DNA from: Polaribacter sp.
Lineage (GTDB): Bacteria; Bacteroidota; Bacteroidia; Flavobacteriales; Flavobacteriaceae
Assembly: GCA_029238315.1 (NCBI GenBank)
Contig: JAQWGI010000024.1
Location: 1-53,152 of the forward strand
Direction of reading: 5' to 3'
DNA: 53,152 nt
The position numbers and the translations under genes were made by a program. Positions 1 to 8,726 of this stretch are shown piece by piece. Under the pieces are notes generated by a model, which was not told where the DNA came from, ran no database searches, and worked only from the letters and a program-made list of their open reading frames with translations. Within the stretch, counting starts at the first letter, position 1. The number at the start of each line of letters is the position of its first letter.

Positions 1-2109
1 GCTTCCTAATTCGTCATTATAAAAACCTAAATATCCGATTTCTGTATTTGCCATTAAAACTAGCTTTTTTGCTAGACTGTTATACCATTTCCCTTTGAAT
101 AATAATTTATAGTATTCTAACCATTTAAACCTTTCTGCAGGAGCTAAGCTTTGGTAGTCTTTAGTATTGAAAAGAGAATACGGTACTGTAGCCTTAGCAC
201 TAATACTAAAAGTAGAACCGTAGGTTGGGAAAATTAAACTAGGACCAGCTGAATTTCGGCTTAAACTAATATTGTAAGCAAGATTATTTAGATCTCCCTC
301 ACTAAGAATATCACTACCAACTCTAAATTGATAATCATTTAGGCCAAAACTTTGGTAACTTAGGGTTTGAGACAACGTAAAGAAATCACTTGGCCATGTG
401 AGTCGTTTTGCAATACCAATTGAAGCACCCGCTATGCCTAAACTTCTATCTCGATTTACATCAAAGGTTTGTCTGTCTAGTTGAAATTGTTTGGATGAAT
501 ATACCGAGAACGATAAAGATTGAGGTTTTTTACCCCCAAACCATGGTTCTGTGAAAGAAAAACTATAGGTATTAAACGTTCTACTGGTTTGTAATCGAAG
601 TGATAATGACTGACCATCACCCATCGGAAGCGGCTTATAGGCCTCTTTTTTGAATAAATTACGAATAGAAAAATTATTAAATGATAATCCTAAAGTTCCA
701 ATGAAAGAACCCCCTCCATAACCTCCTTGAAGTTCTATTTGACTACCTCCTTTTTCGGTTACAGTAAAATCGATATCTGCTGTTTTGTTTTGCCAATCTG
801 GCTTTACTTCTGGTGTTACATTTGTGTCAAAAAAGCCTAGTTGCCCAATTTCTCTAATAGATCTAATAATTTGAGATCTACTAAATAAATCACCGGGCTT
901 TACTCTTAATTCTCTATAAATAACGTGATCATTTGTTTTTTCATTCCCGATAACTGTTACTTTTTTAATTGTAGCTTGCTCGTCTTCACGAATTCTAATC
1001 TCTACGGTAATCGAGTCATTAACAACTTTAGTTTCAACAGCATCTACATTGGCAAACAAATATCCGTTATTATGATATAAGGTTTGTAAATCTTGTGAGC
1101 TAGGAGTGTTGTCTCCATGAACTCTTTCTTTTAATACAGTACCGTTATAAATATCCCCTTTATCTATACCAAGTATTCTAGAAAGTTGTGCTACAGTAAA
1201 GTTTTTATTACCAACATAGTTGATGTCGCTAAAATAGTATTGCTTTCCTTCTTCAACTTCTATTTCTAAGCTAATGGTGTTGTCTTTATTCCAGATTAAT
1301 TGATCTCCTAAAATTCGAGCATCTCTGTAACCTTGTCTACTATATACTTCTAAGATGCTTTCTAAGTCTTCTCTGTATTTATCTTCTATGTATTTAGAGC
1401 CTTTCCAAAATCTACCAAAAAGTTTCTTTTTTGTATTGCTCATTGCTTTTCTGAGTCTTCCGCCAGGAATCTTTTTGTTTCCTGTAAAAGAAATGTCTTT
1501 GATTTTAATACGAGAACTTTTGTCTATATAAACATTCATGTTTACGACATTAATGTCTGAAGTGTCTTTTTTTGTGTTGATAGAAACTTTGGTTTTTAGA
1601 AACCCTTTGTCTGTAAATTTCTTTTTAAAGAAGTTGGTCGAAGTAACAATTAAGTTCTCAGTAACCATTGCGCCAGTTTTAAGATCTGTATCTTTTTCTA
1701 GCTCTTTTCTTTTTGATTTTTTTACACCTGAAAAAACAACCTCATTTAACTGAGGCAATTCTTGGACATCAAACTGAAGATAAGCAACGTTACCATCTAA
1801 TTTAGCTAGATAAACATCTACATTGCTAAACTGCTTACTTTCGTACAATTTTTTGATAGCACTTGTCAGTTTGTCACCAGGTAACTTAATCATTTGACCA
1901 TTTCTTAAGCCCGTAAATATCTTTACGGTTTCTTCACTAAATTTTTTTAATCCAGTAACAGTGATGCCTCCCAGCACATACTCTTGCCCTTTTACGTAAG
2001 GAATTTTTTTGGAAAGGCTGTCTTTTAAAGATGTATTATTGGTTTGTCCGTTAACATTTACAGTTAAAAAACAGATTAAAAATAGTACTACAATAGTATA
2101 TTTACTCAT
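1..2109 (-). CDS. bamA: Outer-membrane protein assembly factor BamA (3' end outside window)
   Basis: The reading frame is open from the ATG at 2109 to the left edge, giving 703 codons with no stop. It starts with a hydrophobic signal peptide of about 21 residues. A series of POTRA-like beta-alpha repeats follows, roughly residues 30-410, with G-V/N-K-K type turns. The start of a 16-strand barrel comes next, with aromatic-rich alternating strands such as SFTEPWFGGKKPQSLSFSVY. BamA is the core of the machine that inserts beta-barrel proteins into the outer membrane. The family is about 850-900 residues in Bacteroidota, so some 150-200 residues are missing at the edge. The start codon overlaps the end of uppS (ATGAGTAA), so the two are probably translationally coupled. 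The gene is the last one visible in the nadK-DUF6089-uppS-bamA run. Confidence 0.93.
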   Translation of the reverse strand, partial: MSKYTIVVLFLICFLTVNVNGQTNNTSLKDSLSKKIPYVKGQEYVLGGITVTGLKKFSEETVKIFTGLRNGQMIKLPGDKLTSAIKKLYESKQFSNVDVYLAKLDGNVAYLQFDVQELPQLNEVVFSGVKKSKRKELEKDTDLKTGAMVTENLIVTSTNFFKKKFTDKGFLKTKVSINTKKDTSDINVVNMNVYIDKSSRIKIKDISFTGNKKIPGGRLRKAMSNTKKKLFGRFWKGSKYIEDKYREDLESILEVYSRQGYRDARILGDQLIWNKDNTISLEIEVEEGKQYYFSDINYVGNKNFTVAQLSRILGIDKGDIYNGTVLKERVHGDNTPSSQDLQTLYHNNGYLFANVDAVETKVVNDSITVEIRIREDEQATIKKVTVIGNEKTNDHVIYRELRVKPGDLFSRSQIIRSIREIGQLGFFDTNVTPEVKPDWQNKTADIDFTVTEKGGSQIELQGGYGGGSFIGTLGLSFNNFSIRNLFKKEAYKPLPMGDGQSLSLRLQTSRTFNTYSFSFTEPWFGGKKPQSLSFSVYSSKQFQLDRQTFDVNRDRSLGIAGASIGIAKRLTWPSDFFTLSQTLSYQSFGLNDYQFRVGSDILSEGDLNNLAYNISLSRNSAGPSLIFPTYGSTFSISAKATVPYSLFNTKDYQSLAPAERFKWLEYYKLLFKGKWYNSLAKKLVLMANTEIGYLGFYNDELGS

Positions 2110-2854
2110 TTGGTGTTTCAATTTGTTCGCTTGTTTTACCGAAGCGTCGTTCTCTATTTTGATATTCAATTATTGCGTCAAAAAAATCGCTTTTTCTAAA
2201 ATCTGGCCAAAGTGCATTGGTAAAATATAGTTCGGCATAGGCCATTTGCCATAATAAAAAATTACTTATTCTTTGTTCACCACTTGTACGAATCATTAAA
2301 TCAACGTCGGGCAAATTAAATGTATATAAATGATTATTAATAACTTTTTCGTCTATTTCTTCTATCTGAAGTTCGTTATTAACAACTTTTTTAGATATGT
2401 TTTTGATAGTATTAACAATTTCTTCTCTTGAGCCATAACTTAATGCTAAAGTTAATGTGATTTTAGAATTTGTTTCTGTTAGTTTGATAATTTCTTGTAA
2501 AGTTTTTTGTGCTTTTTGGGGAAGTGAATCTAAATTTCCAATTGCATTAACTTTTACATTGTTTTTTTGAAAAGTTGGAAGTTCTTTTTTTAGTGATGAA
2601 ATTAATAGTTTCATCAAAGCATTTACCTCCATTTTTGGACGATTCCAATTCTCTGTAGAGAAAGCGTATAAAGTAATTGCTTTTACACCAATTTCTGCTG
2701 CTGCTTCAATAGATTCTCTGACTGCATCTAATGCGTTTCTATGTCCAAAAACACGCTCCATTCCTTTACTTTTTGCCCAACGGCCATTGCCATCCATAAT
2801 AACAGCAACGTGTTGTGGCACTTTTTGTAAATTAATGTGTAGTTTTTTATTCAT
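2102..2854 (-). CDS. uppS: Undecaprenyl diphosphate synthase (cis-prenyltransferase)
   Basis: The protein has 250 residues, normal for the family. It adds eight isopentenyl units to farnesyl diphosphate to make the C55 lipid carrier for peptidoglycan and O-antigen. The catalytic signature MDGNGRWA sits at residues 20-27, with the Mg-binding Asp at 21. It is followed by GHRNALDAV, TLYAFSTENWNRP and the C-terminal block DLMIRTSGEQRISNFLLWQ, all hallmarks of cis-prenyltransferases. The enzyme is cytosolic and membrane-associated. It lies 9 bases after the DUF6089 barrel gene, and its stop overlaps the bamA start by 8 bases, which links lipid-carrier supply with outer-membrane assembly. Identity is secure. 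Confidence 0.96.
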   Translation of the reverse strand: MNKKLHINLQKVPQHVAVIMDGNGRWAKSKGMERVFGHRNALDAVRESIEAAAEIGVKAITLYAFSTENWNRPKMEVNALMKLLISSLKKELPTFQKNNVKVNAIGNLDSLPQKAQKTLQEIIKLTETNSKITLTLALSYGSREEIVNTIKNISKKVVNNELQIEEIDEKVINNHLYTFNLPDVDLMIRTSGEQRISNFLLWQMAYAELYFTNALWPDFRKSDFFDAIIEYQNRERRFGKTSEQIETPNE

Positions 2855-2863
2855 ATTTAATTT

Positions 2864-3535
2864 TTAATTGGTAAAGCAAGCTGGTCTTCCAAAAGCGTAC
2901 ACTAAAGAAATACCTGTAAACATGTACCAATCATTTGCATTTCCTCCAAAACTTAATGAAGGTATTTTACTTGTTGTATAATCTAAGTCATCTGCAAACA
3001 CATACCTGACTCTCGTTTCTATTGAAAAACCAATTTTTTCTGCCAATTTACCCTTAAATCCAACTCCAAACGGAATCCCATATGAAACCATTGTTTTTAG
3101 ATTGTATTGTCCTGCGCTAACTTCAGACGCTACAGTATTATAGGCAAATGCCCCAACTTCTAATAAAATATAAGGCGTGTATATTTTATCTTGTGAAGTC
3201 ATGTCATATTCAAAAAAATTATACTCTATTCCTATGGCTACTTCCTTAATTGAATTTGTGAAATTAAAATTTCTATTTATTCTCATAGGGTTAGATGATT
3301 CCGCATCATCACCACTAATTGGTAATATACTTAATGCGCCTCTTAAGGCTATTCTTGGATTGATATTGTATTTGTAAATAAGGCCTCCCGCTACATTATT
3401 GGGATTGATATAGTTAGATTTACCTACATCTCCAATATAATTACTTCCTCCTAAAAATATTCCAATTTCGTTAATCTGTCCCCAAGAAATGCTTGAGAAA
3501 CAAATAAGTACTATTGCCAAAAATTGTTTCTTCAT
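2864..3535 (-). CDS. DUF6089-type outer-membrane beta-barrel protein
   Basis: The protein has 223 residues with a clear signal peptide (MKKQFLAIVLICFSSISWGQ). The mature part has alternating polar/hydrophobic strands and aromatic ends, typical of a small 8-stranded barrel: EIGIFLGGSNYIGDVG at the start, then RGALSILPISGDD and YTPYILLEVGAFAYNT. The arrangement matches DUF6089 proteins, which in Flavobacteriaceae sit between nadK and uppS. No enzymatic function is known. Its position with uppS and bamA suggests an envelope role, but this is inference. The C-terminal residue is Asn rather than the aromatic residue often seen in barrels recognised by BamA. Confidence 0.85.
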   Translation of the reverse strand: MKKQFLAIVLICFSSISWGQINEIGIFLGGSNYIGDVGKSNYINPNNVAGGLIYKYNINPRIALRGALSILPISGDDAESSNPMRINRNFNFTNSIKEVAIGIEYNFFEYDMTSQDKIYTPYILLEVGAFAYNTVASEVSAGQYNLKTMVSYGIPFGVGFKGKLAEKIGFSIETRVRYVFADDLDYTTSKIPSLSFGGNANDWYMFTGISLVYAFGRPACFTN

Positions 3536-3551
3536 CTAAAAAAATAGCGTG

Positions 3552-3559
3552 CAAATATA
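3552..3559 (-). promoter_or_regulatory. Candidate -7 element upstream of the DUF6089-uppS-bamA genes
   Basis: On the minus strand these bases read TATATTTG, an exact match to the Bacteroidota -7 consensus TAnnTTTG. It lies 17 bases before the DUF6089 start codon. No TTG (-33) is found at the usual distance, so this may be an extra internal promoter that separates these genes from nadK. Confidence 0.4.
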
Positions 3560-3637
3560 GGGATTTGAATTTGCTTTATAATGTTAATAACTTGTCTTTT
3601 TTGAATAACTATTATTTTGAGTAAATATTGTTGGTGT

Positions 3638-4540
3638 TTAAAGGTTTTTGACCTCGTTTCTGGTGTCTTCCCCCCACAAGAGTTTACTTCGCAAAGTTTT
3701 AAGAAAAGATTGGTTAATTAAAGAGATTGTTTTGATTTTAAAAGGAGCTTTTTCTATATATACTTTTGTGTTTTCCGTAATGGTACAAATTCTAGAGTCT
3801 AAAGTCATTAAAAAAGTATCTTCTCTACCGCTAACTTCTAATTTTATTTTTGTGCTGTCAGAAATTACTAGCGGTCTAGCATTTAAATTATGAGGTGCAA
3901 TAGGCGTAATTGCTAAACTTTTAGAGTTTGGCAACACAACAGGTCCATTACAGCTTAAAGAGTATCCAGTAGAGCCTGTTGGAGTACACACAATAAGACC
4001 GTCTGCCCAATAATTAGTTAAATATTCTTCATCTAAATAGGTTTGTATGCCAATCATAGAAGTAGTGTTTTTTCTGGCAACGGTAACTTCATTTAGCGCA
4101 AAATTAATTTCTGATAGCGCAGTTGTTTGTGGAGACGTTTTTACACTTAAAAGTGTGCGTTCTTGAACTTTAAATGCATTTGAAAACAGCTGCTCTATAA
4201 CTTGTTTGATTTCATTTCTTTGAATGGTTGCTAAGAAACCCAACCGACCTGTATTAATGCCTAAAACAGGAATGTTTAGGTCTCTTATAAAAGTTATAGA
4301 TCTTAAAATGGTTCCATCTCCTCCAATTGTAAAAAAGAAATCAAAAGAATTGTTTAAATCATTAAAATGAGAAAATGTCGGGTATTTTTTTGGTAATAAA
4401 TGTGCTGTTTGAAAAAGATCATAAAACTCTTTTTCAAAAAAAACAACAACGCCTTTTTCTTGTAAAATAGCGATTAAAAACAATACTTCTTTTATTGATT
4501 TTGTATTGTGAGATTGCCCGTAAATTGCTACTTTTTTCAT
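3638..4540 (-). CDS. nadK: NAD kinase
   Basis: The protein has 300 residues. It phosphorylates NAD to NADP, the only route to NADP, and is cytosolic. The family signature GGDGT is in FTIGGDGTILRSI near residue 73. It is followed by NTGRLGFLA, NEVTVARK, and the glycine/threonine-rich TPTGSTGYSLS that binds NAD in the second domain. The start ATG is 3 bases after the stop of the CBS-domain gene, so the two are surely co-transcribed. A gap of about 100 bases with a possible promoter separates it from the DUF6089 gene downstream. Identity is secure. Confidence 0.96.
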   Translation of the reverse strand: MKKVAIYGQSHNTKSIKEVLFLIAILQEKGVVVFFEKEFYDLFQTAHLLPKKYPTFSHFNDLNNSFDFFFTIGGDGTILRSITFIRDLNIPVLGINTGRLGFLATIQRNEIKQVIEQLFSNAFKVQERTLLSVKTSPQTTALSEINFALNEVTVARKNTTSMIGIQTYLDEEYLTNYWADGLIVCTPTGSTGYSLSCNGPVVLPNSKSLAITPIAPHNLNARPLVISDSTKIKLEVSGREDTFLMTLDSRICTITENTKVYIEKAPFKIKTISLINQSFLKTLRSKLLWGEDTRNEVKNL

Positions 4541-4543
4541 GAT

Positions 4544-5200
4544 TTACGTGTTTAAGAATTTTTGTAAATAATCAGACCTATCTTTGAGTTCTTCTAAATA
4601 CATATCGTCTTTGAGTTCTGAAATTACTGTGTAGTTATAACGCCTAAAAGTTTGAATAATGTCATTAATTTCTTGAGACGAGATTTTAAGTGTTGCTTGA
4701 ACTTTTTCAGTATCTCTTTTAGATTCGTATACGCCTAGAATTATCCCGTTGTTCGATTCAATAATCTGAGCAATTTCACTCATAGTGTAATCATCAATGT
4801 TTTTCTCTACTACTAAAATGAATCCTTCAGAATTTAAAAACGGCGTTTGATTAAGTTCATCTAAAACATCGCTAAGCTCAAGGTAACCAAAGTAATTGTT
4901 ATTAATTAGAATAGGTGTTATATTTGAATTATACTCTGCGAAAACTTTTAAAGTGTCTAAAATAGATTCGTTAAACTCAGTTTTAAAATACTCGAAAATA
5001 CTTTGCAGTTCTTTCAATGAAATGGCTCTATTATCGATTGATAAAACGTCAGTTTGAGAAATACATCCAATAAAATGGTTGTTTTCTAGTACAGGAATGT
5101 GTGTGATAAGATGTGTTTCAAAAAGCTTTAAGGCTTCTTTAACAGTATTTTGCGTTGTTAATGGCTTAAAATCGTTTGATATATAATCTGTCATATTCAT
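4544..5200 (-). CDS. CBS-domain protein with ACT-like C-terminal region
   Basis: The protein has 218 residues and no signal peptide. Residues about 1-125 form a tandem CBS pair (ITHIPVLENNHFIGCISQTDVL, and ITPILINNNYFGYLELSDVL). Such pairs usually bind adenosine nucleotides. Residues about 128-218 (GFILVVEKNIDDYTMSEIAQ onward) look like an ACT-type ligand-binding fold. There is no catalytic domain. It is the first gene of the operon with nadK, spaced by 3 bases, so a nucleotide-sensing role tied to NAD(P) metabolism is a reasonable but untested guess. The short intergenic region shared with pdxJ makes the two divergent. Confidence 0.85.
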   Translation of the reverse strand: MNMTDYISNDFKPLTTQNTVKEALKLFETHLITHIPVLENNHFIGCISQTDVLSIDNRAISLKELQSIFEYFKTEFNESILDTLKVFAEYNSNITPILINNNYFGYLELSDVLDELNQTPFLNSEGFILVVEKNIDDYTMSEIAQIIESNNGIILGVYESKRDTEKVQATLKISSQEINDIIQTFRRYNYTVISELKDDMYLEELKDRSDYLQKFLNT

Positions 5201-5248
5201 ACGTTACGAATATACTATAAAAAGGCTAATAATTTTTGATGAAATCTG

Positions 5249-5256
5249 TACTTTTG
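5249..5256 (+). promoter_or_regulatory. Candidate pdxJ promoter -7 element
   Basis: TACTTTTG matches the Bacteroidota -7 consensus TAnnTTTG and ends 17 bases before the pdxJ ATG. No TTG at the usual distance is present, so support comes from the -7 element only. Confidence 0.4.
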
Positions 5257-5273
5257 CTGTTTAGATTTTTAAG

Positions 5274-5990
5274 ATGACAAAATTAAGTGTAAATGTAAAT
5301 AAAATTGCGACCTTGCGAAATTCTCGTGGTGGAGATGTGCCAAATCTTATAAAAGTTGCAGCCGATATTGAATCTTTTGGAGCAGAAGGAATTACCATTC
5401 ATCCAAGACCAGACGAACGTCATATTCGGTATAAAGACGCATACGATTTAAAGAATATTGTAACTACAGAATACAATATAGAAGGGAATCCAATTCCGAA
5501 GTTTATGGAAATGGTATTACAAATTAAACCAACACAAGTTACGTTGGTGCCTGATAGTGTTGATACTTTAACTTCAAATGCTGGTTGGGACACAATTACA
5601 AATCAAGCATATTTAAAAGAAGTGATTTCTGAATTTAAAAATGCAGGAATTAGAACTTCTATATTTATAGATACTGATTTAAAGCTGATTGAAGCTGCTG
5701 CAAGAACAGGAGCAGATCGCATTGAATTGTACACAGAAGAGTTTGCAACTCAATTTGATTTAGGAAACAAAAACGCTGTAAAACCTTATACAGAAGCTGC
5801 AATTTTAGCGCATGATTTGGGTTTAGGGGTTAATGCTGGGCACGATTTAAGTTTAGAGAATATCAAATTTTTTAAAGAGAATATTCCGAATTTAGCAGAA
5901 GTTTCTATTGGACATGCATTGATTTCTGAATCTCTATATTTAGGATTAGAAAATGTGGTAAATATGTATTTACATAAGTTAAAAAGCTAG
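5274..5990 (+). CDS. pdxJ: Pyridoxine 5'-phosphate synthase
   Basis: The protein has 238 residues, the normal length. It condenses 1-deoxy-D-xylulose 5-phosphate with 3-amino-2-oxopropyl phosphate to give pyridoxine 5'-phosphate, the last ring-forming step of DXP-dependent vitamin B6 synthesis. Visible family blocks are the N-terminal LSVNVNKIATLRNSRGG, the active-site HPRPDERHIRYKD near residue 46, the TLVPD strand, and GVNAGHDLS near residue 180, whose His contacts substrate phosphate. The TIM-barrel pattern is complete. It is transcribed divergently from the CBS-nadK operon and is followed by an alpha/beta hydrolase gene. Confidence 0.96.
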   Translation: MTKLSVNVNKIATLRNSRGGDVPNLIKVAADIESFGAEGITIHPRPDERHIRYKDAYDLKNIVTTEYNIEGNPIPKFMEMVLQIKPTQVTLVPDSVDTLTSNAGWDTITNQAYLKEVISEFKNAGIRTSIFIDTDLKLIEAAARTGADRIELYTEEFATQFDLGNKNAVKPYTEAAILAHDLGLGVNAGHDLSLENIKFFKENIPNLAEVSIGHALISESLYLGLENVVNMYLHKLKS

Positions 5991-6011
5991 AAAGCAAAAA
6001 ATTTTAAAGTA

Positions 6012-6037
6012 TGTCAGGTCGAGCGGAGATGAGATCT
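6012..6037 (+). repeat. Degenerate dispersed repeat unit, copy A
   Basis: In the pdxJ-hydrolase gap the sequence TGTCAggTCgAGCGGAG is followed by atGAGA. It shares most positions with a second unit at 8727-8755. Both resemble the short GTCA..TCGAGCG.AGTCGAGA repeats I recall from many Flavobacteriaceae intergenic regions. Only two copies are visible here, so the family assignment rests on recall plus this pair. Confidence 0.5.
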
Positions 6038-6052
6038 AAATCAAATAAATAA

Positions 6053-6817
6053 ATGCAAATTTTACATTCAAAAATTATCGGAGAAGGAAAGCCATTGTTA
6101 ATTTTGCACGGTTATTTTGGCAATGGTGATAATTGGAAATCAATTGCAAACAACCTACAAGATTCTTTTCAAATCCATTTAATAGATCAAAGAAATCATG
6201 GAAGAAGTTTTCATTCTGATGCGTTTGATTATGAGTTAATGGTAGAAGATTTGCGCAATTATATTAAGCATCATCAATTAGAAAAAGTCCATTTGTTAGG
6301 ACATTCTATGGGCGGAAAAACAGTAATGTTATTTGCTGTAGAATATCCGGAATTGGTAACCAAATTAATAGTTGCAGATATTTCTCCGAGAATGTACCCG
6401 CCACATCATCACGATATTTTAGATGCATTAAATTCTATTGATTTTACAATTCAAAATTCAAGAAAACTTGTGGATCTTAAATTGGCAGAATTGATTCCAG
6501 AAGTTGGAGTTCGTCAGTTTTTATTAAAAAGTGTGTATTGGAGAGAAAAAGGAAAACTAGACTTCCGCTTTAACTTAGATTCATTAACAGAAAATAATAA
6601 CGAAGTTGGGGCTGCTCTGCCTTCCTTTACGGTTTTTGAAGGTGAAACATTATTTTTAAAAGGCGAAAACTCTGGTTATATTTCTTCAAATGAGGAACCG
6701 ATAATTAACGCACATTTTCCGAATCATAAAATTGTAAGCATAAAAAACGCAGGACATTGGCTGCATGCCGAAAAACCGAAAGATTTTTTAAGTGCCTTGC
6801 AAGACTTTTTGTGTTAA
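6053..6817 (+). CDS. Alpha/beta hydrolase (YbfF-like esterase)
   Basis: The protein has 254 residues. The alpha/beta-hydrolase pattern is complete: the oxyanion-hole HGYFGNGDNW near residue 19, DQRNHGRS near residue 45, the nucleophile elbow GHSMGGK with Ser at about 85, and the catalytic His in AGHWLHAEKP near the C-terminus. The order and motifs resemble YbfF-type acyl-CoA/malonyl-CoA or carboxyl esterases. The physiological substrate cannot be read from the sequence. There is no signal peptide, so it is cytosolic. It sits 62 bases after pdxJ with a repeat-like element between, so co-transcription is uncertain. Confidence 0.9.
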   Translation: MQILHSKIIGEGKPLLILHGYFGNGDNWKSIANNLQDSFQIHLIDQRNHGRSFHSDAFDYELMVEDLRNYIKHHQLEKVHLLGHSMGGKTVMLFAVEYPELVTKLIVADISPRMYPPHHHDILDALNSIDFTIQNSRKLVDLKLAELIPEVGVRQFLLKSVYWREKGKLDFRFNLDSLTENNNEVGAALPSFTVFEGETLFLKGENSGYISSNEEPIINAHFPNHKIVSIKNAGHWLHAEKPKDFLSALQDFLC

Positions 6818-6926
6818 TTTTTCTATCAAAAAAAACATCTTTCTTTATTGGAAACCTGCCTTTTTATTAGTAAAATAAGGTTGCTCTACTTTTCGTATAA
6901 GTATACTTTAATTAAAATAGTTAATA

Positions 6927-7286
6927 ATGAATTTTCTTCTTAAAGTATTGATAACAGCAGTTGCAGTTTTTATAGCTGCGGCAATCTTACCAGGCGTTGA
7001 AGTTGCAAATTATGCCACTGCAATTTGGGTAGCTTTTACCATGTCACTTTTAAATATGGTTGTAAGACCACTTTTAATATTTTTTACATTACCAGCAACA
7101 ATAGTAACATTAGGTTTATTTTTGTTTGTGATAAACGCATTAATAATTTTATTAGCAGCAGATTTGGTTGGTGGGTTTTTAGTGTCGAGTTTTTTCTCTG
7201 CATTGTTGTTTAGTGTTTTGGTATCAATATTTAGATCCATGTTGTTTAAGTTGTTGAAAAACAAAAAAGAAGAAGAATTAAAATAA
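6927..7286 (+). CDS. Small 4-TM membrane protein of the 'phage holin family 4' type
   Basis: The protein has 119 residues, almost all in four hydrophobic helices (about residues 4-24, 30-48, 55-77 and 84-106), with a short Lys/Glu-rich cytoplasmic tail. The PGVEVANYATAIWVAF and N-x-V-V-R-P-L-L-I-F-F-T-L-P pattern is that of the family labelled mycobacterial 4-TM phage holin (PF04020). Chromosomal members of this family are common and usually not in prophages. No phage genes are nearby, so a lysis role is unlikely. Function is unknown. Confidence 0.85.
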   Translation: MNFLLKVLITAVAVFIAAAILPGVEVANYATAIWVAFTMSLLNMVVRPLLIFFTLPATIVTLGLFLFVINALIILLAADLVGGFLVSSFFSALLFSVLVSIFRSMLFKLLKNKKEEELK

Positions 7287-7309
7287 CTGAAATAGAAGTG
7301 TTTAAACCT

Positions 7310-7339
7310 TTGCAGAGTTGACAAAAATCACTAATTTTG
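7310..7339 (+). promoter_or_regulatory. Promoter of tig (Bacteroidota consensus)
   Basis: A -33 TTG at 7310-7312 and a -7 TAATTTTG at 7332-7339 are separated by 19 bases. This is a full match to the Bacteroidota primary-sigma consensus TTG-N(17-23)-TAnnTTTG. The predicted start of transcription is near 7346, about 25 bases before the tig ATG at 7371. Confidence 0.75.
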
Positions 7340-7370
7340 CAGCCAATTTTTAAGATTATAATTGATTATT

Positions 7371-8693
7371 ATGAATATTACCAAAGAAAACGTAGATGCA
7401 TTAAATGCAGTTGTTAAAGTTGATATTGTTGCAGAAGACTATCAAACTAAAGTAGCAGAAGTTTTACAAGATTACCGTAAAAAAGCTGATATCCCAGGAT
7501 TTAGAAAAGGACACGTGCCAATGGGAATGATAAAAAAGCAGTACGGAAAATCTGTAATGATTGATGAGGTAAACAAATTACTACAAGAATCTTTAAATAA
7601 ATTTTTAACGGAAGAGAAATTAGATATTTTAGGAAATCCATTGCCTAGAATTCAAGATGATTTTTCTTGGGATACAGAAACTTTTTCTTTTGAATTTGAA
7701 TTAGGTTTAGCACCTGATTTTAAAGTAGATTTAACTGCAAAGAAAAAAATTACACAATATAATATTGTTGCAGATGATGCTTTAATTGATAAAGAAATTG
7801 AAAATTTACAAGCACGTTACGGAAAAATGAATGCTGTTGATGTAATCGCAGAAACCTCTAACGTAACAGGTACTTTTGTAAACGAAGAAAATGATATTAA
7901 TAAAAAATCTTCAATTGTTTTAGCTGATTTAAAAGGTAAAGCAAACTTAAAAAAGTTCGTAGGTGCTAAAGTGGGTGATGTTATAGAGTTAAAAACAAAA
8001 GGGTTGTTTTCTGACGACCATAAATTGGAAGGAACTTTAGGATTATCTCACGATAAAATTCATGGTTTAGACATTAAAGTATCTTTAACTGTAGAGGAAA
8101 TTACTGAAACAGAGTTGGCAGAATTAGATCAAGAATTATTTGATAAATTATTCCCGAATGGTGATGTAAAATCTGTAACTGAAGTAAGAAACAGAATTAA
8201 AGAAGATGCAGAAAAGCAATTTTTAACACAAGGAGATCAACAATTATTAAATGCTGTAACTGAGTATTTAGTAGAAAACACAAAGTTTGATTTGCCAGCA
8301 GAGTTTTTGCAAAAATGGTTAGCAACTGCAGGAGAAAAAGAAATGACTTCTGAAGAAGCTGCAGCTGAATATGCAAAATCTGAAAAAGGGTTACGTTACC
8401 AATTAATCGAAGGAAAGATTATGAAAGATAACGATATCAAATTAGATTATGCAGAATTGGTAGAGTATGCAAAAGGATTTATCAGAACGCAAATGGCACA
8501 GTTTGGTAACATGAATCCTGAAGAAAAAGAATTGGACGATATCGCAGCAAGAATCTTAGGAAACCAAGAAGAAGCAAAGCGTTTACAAGAACAATTAATT
8601 TCTCATAAATTGTTAACTTTCTACAAAGAAAACATCACTTTTAAAACAAAAGAAGTTACTTACGAAAACTTTATCAAAGAAGTTTATAAGTAA
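7371..8693 (+). CDS. tig: Trigger factor (ribosome-associated chaperone)
   Basis: The protein has 440 residues from the ATG at 7371. An in-frame TTG nine bases upstream is a poorer start. The N-terminal ribosome-binding domain holds the GFRKGHVPMGMIKKQYG signature, which corresponds to the L23-contact loop. The central FKBP-like domain (about residues 150-245) is degenerate compared with proteobacterial trigger factor. The C-terminal helical arms form the chaperone cradle and carry VTEYLVENTKFDLPAEFL and ITFKTKEVTYENF. It has its own strong promoter and terminator. It stands just before clpP and clpX, the same tig-clpP-clpX order found in many bacteria. Confidence 0.95.
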   Translation: MNITKENVDALNAVVKVDIVAEDYQTKVAEVLQDYRKKADIPGFRKGHVPMGMIKKQYGKSVMIDEVNKLLQESLNKFLTEEKLDILGNPLPRIQDDFSWDTETFSFEFELGLAPDFKVDLTAKKKITQYNIVADDALIDKEIENLQARYGKMNAVDVIAETSNVTGTFVNEENDINKKSSIVLADLKGKANLKKFVGAKVGDVIELKTKGLFSDDHKLEGTLGLSHDKIHGLDIKVSLTVEEITETELAELDQELFDKLFPNGDVKSVTEVRNRIKEDAEKQFLTQGDQQLLNAVTEYLVENTKFDLPAEFLQKWLATAGEKEMTSEEAAAEYAKSEKGLRYQLIEGKIMKDNDIKLDYAELVEYAKGFIRTQMAQFGNMNPEEKELDDIAARILGNQEEAKRLQEQLISHKLLTFYKENITFKTKEVTYENFIKEVYK

Positions 8694-8726
8694 AAGAACA
8701 ACTTAAAGATGTCATTTTTTTGAAAG

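Noticed and set aside
2815..2840. TGGCAC followed by TTTTTGTA as a sigma-54 promoter
   Set aside because: The -12 element lacks TTGC at the fixed spacing, and the site lies inside uppS.
6927..7286. Phage-holin-like gene as a sign of a prophage
   Set aside because: The family is common on bacterial chromosomes, and no phage structural, integrase or lysin gene is nearby.
7362..7370. TTG start for tig
   Set aside because: The ATG at 7371 gives the family's usual start and fits the promoter distance.
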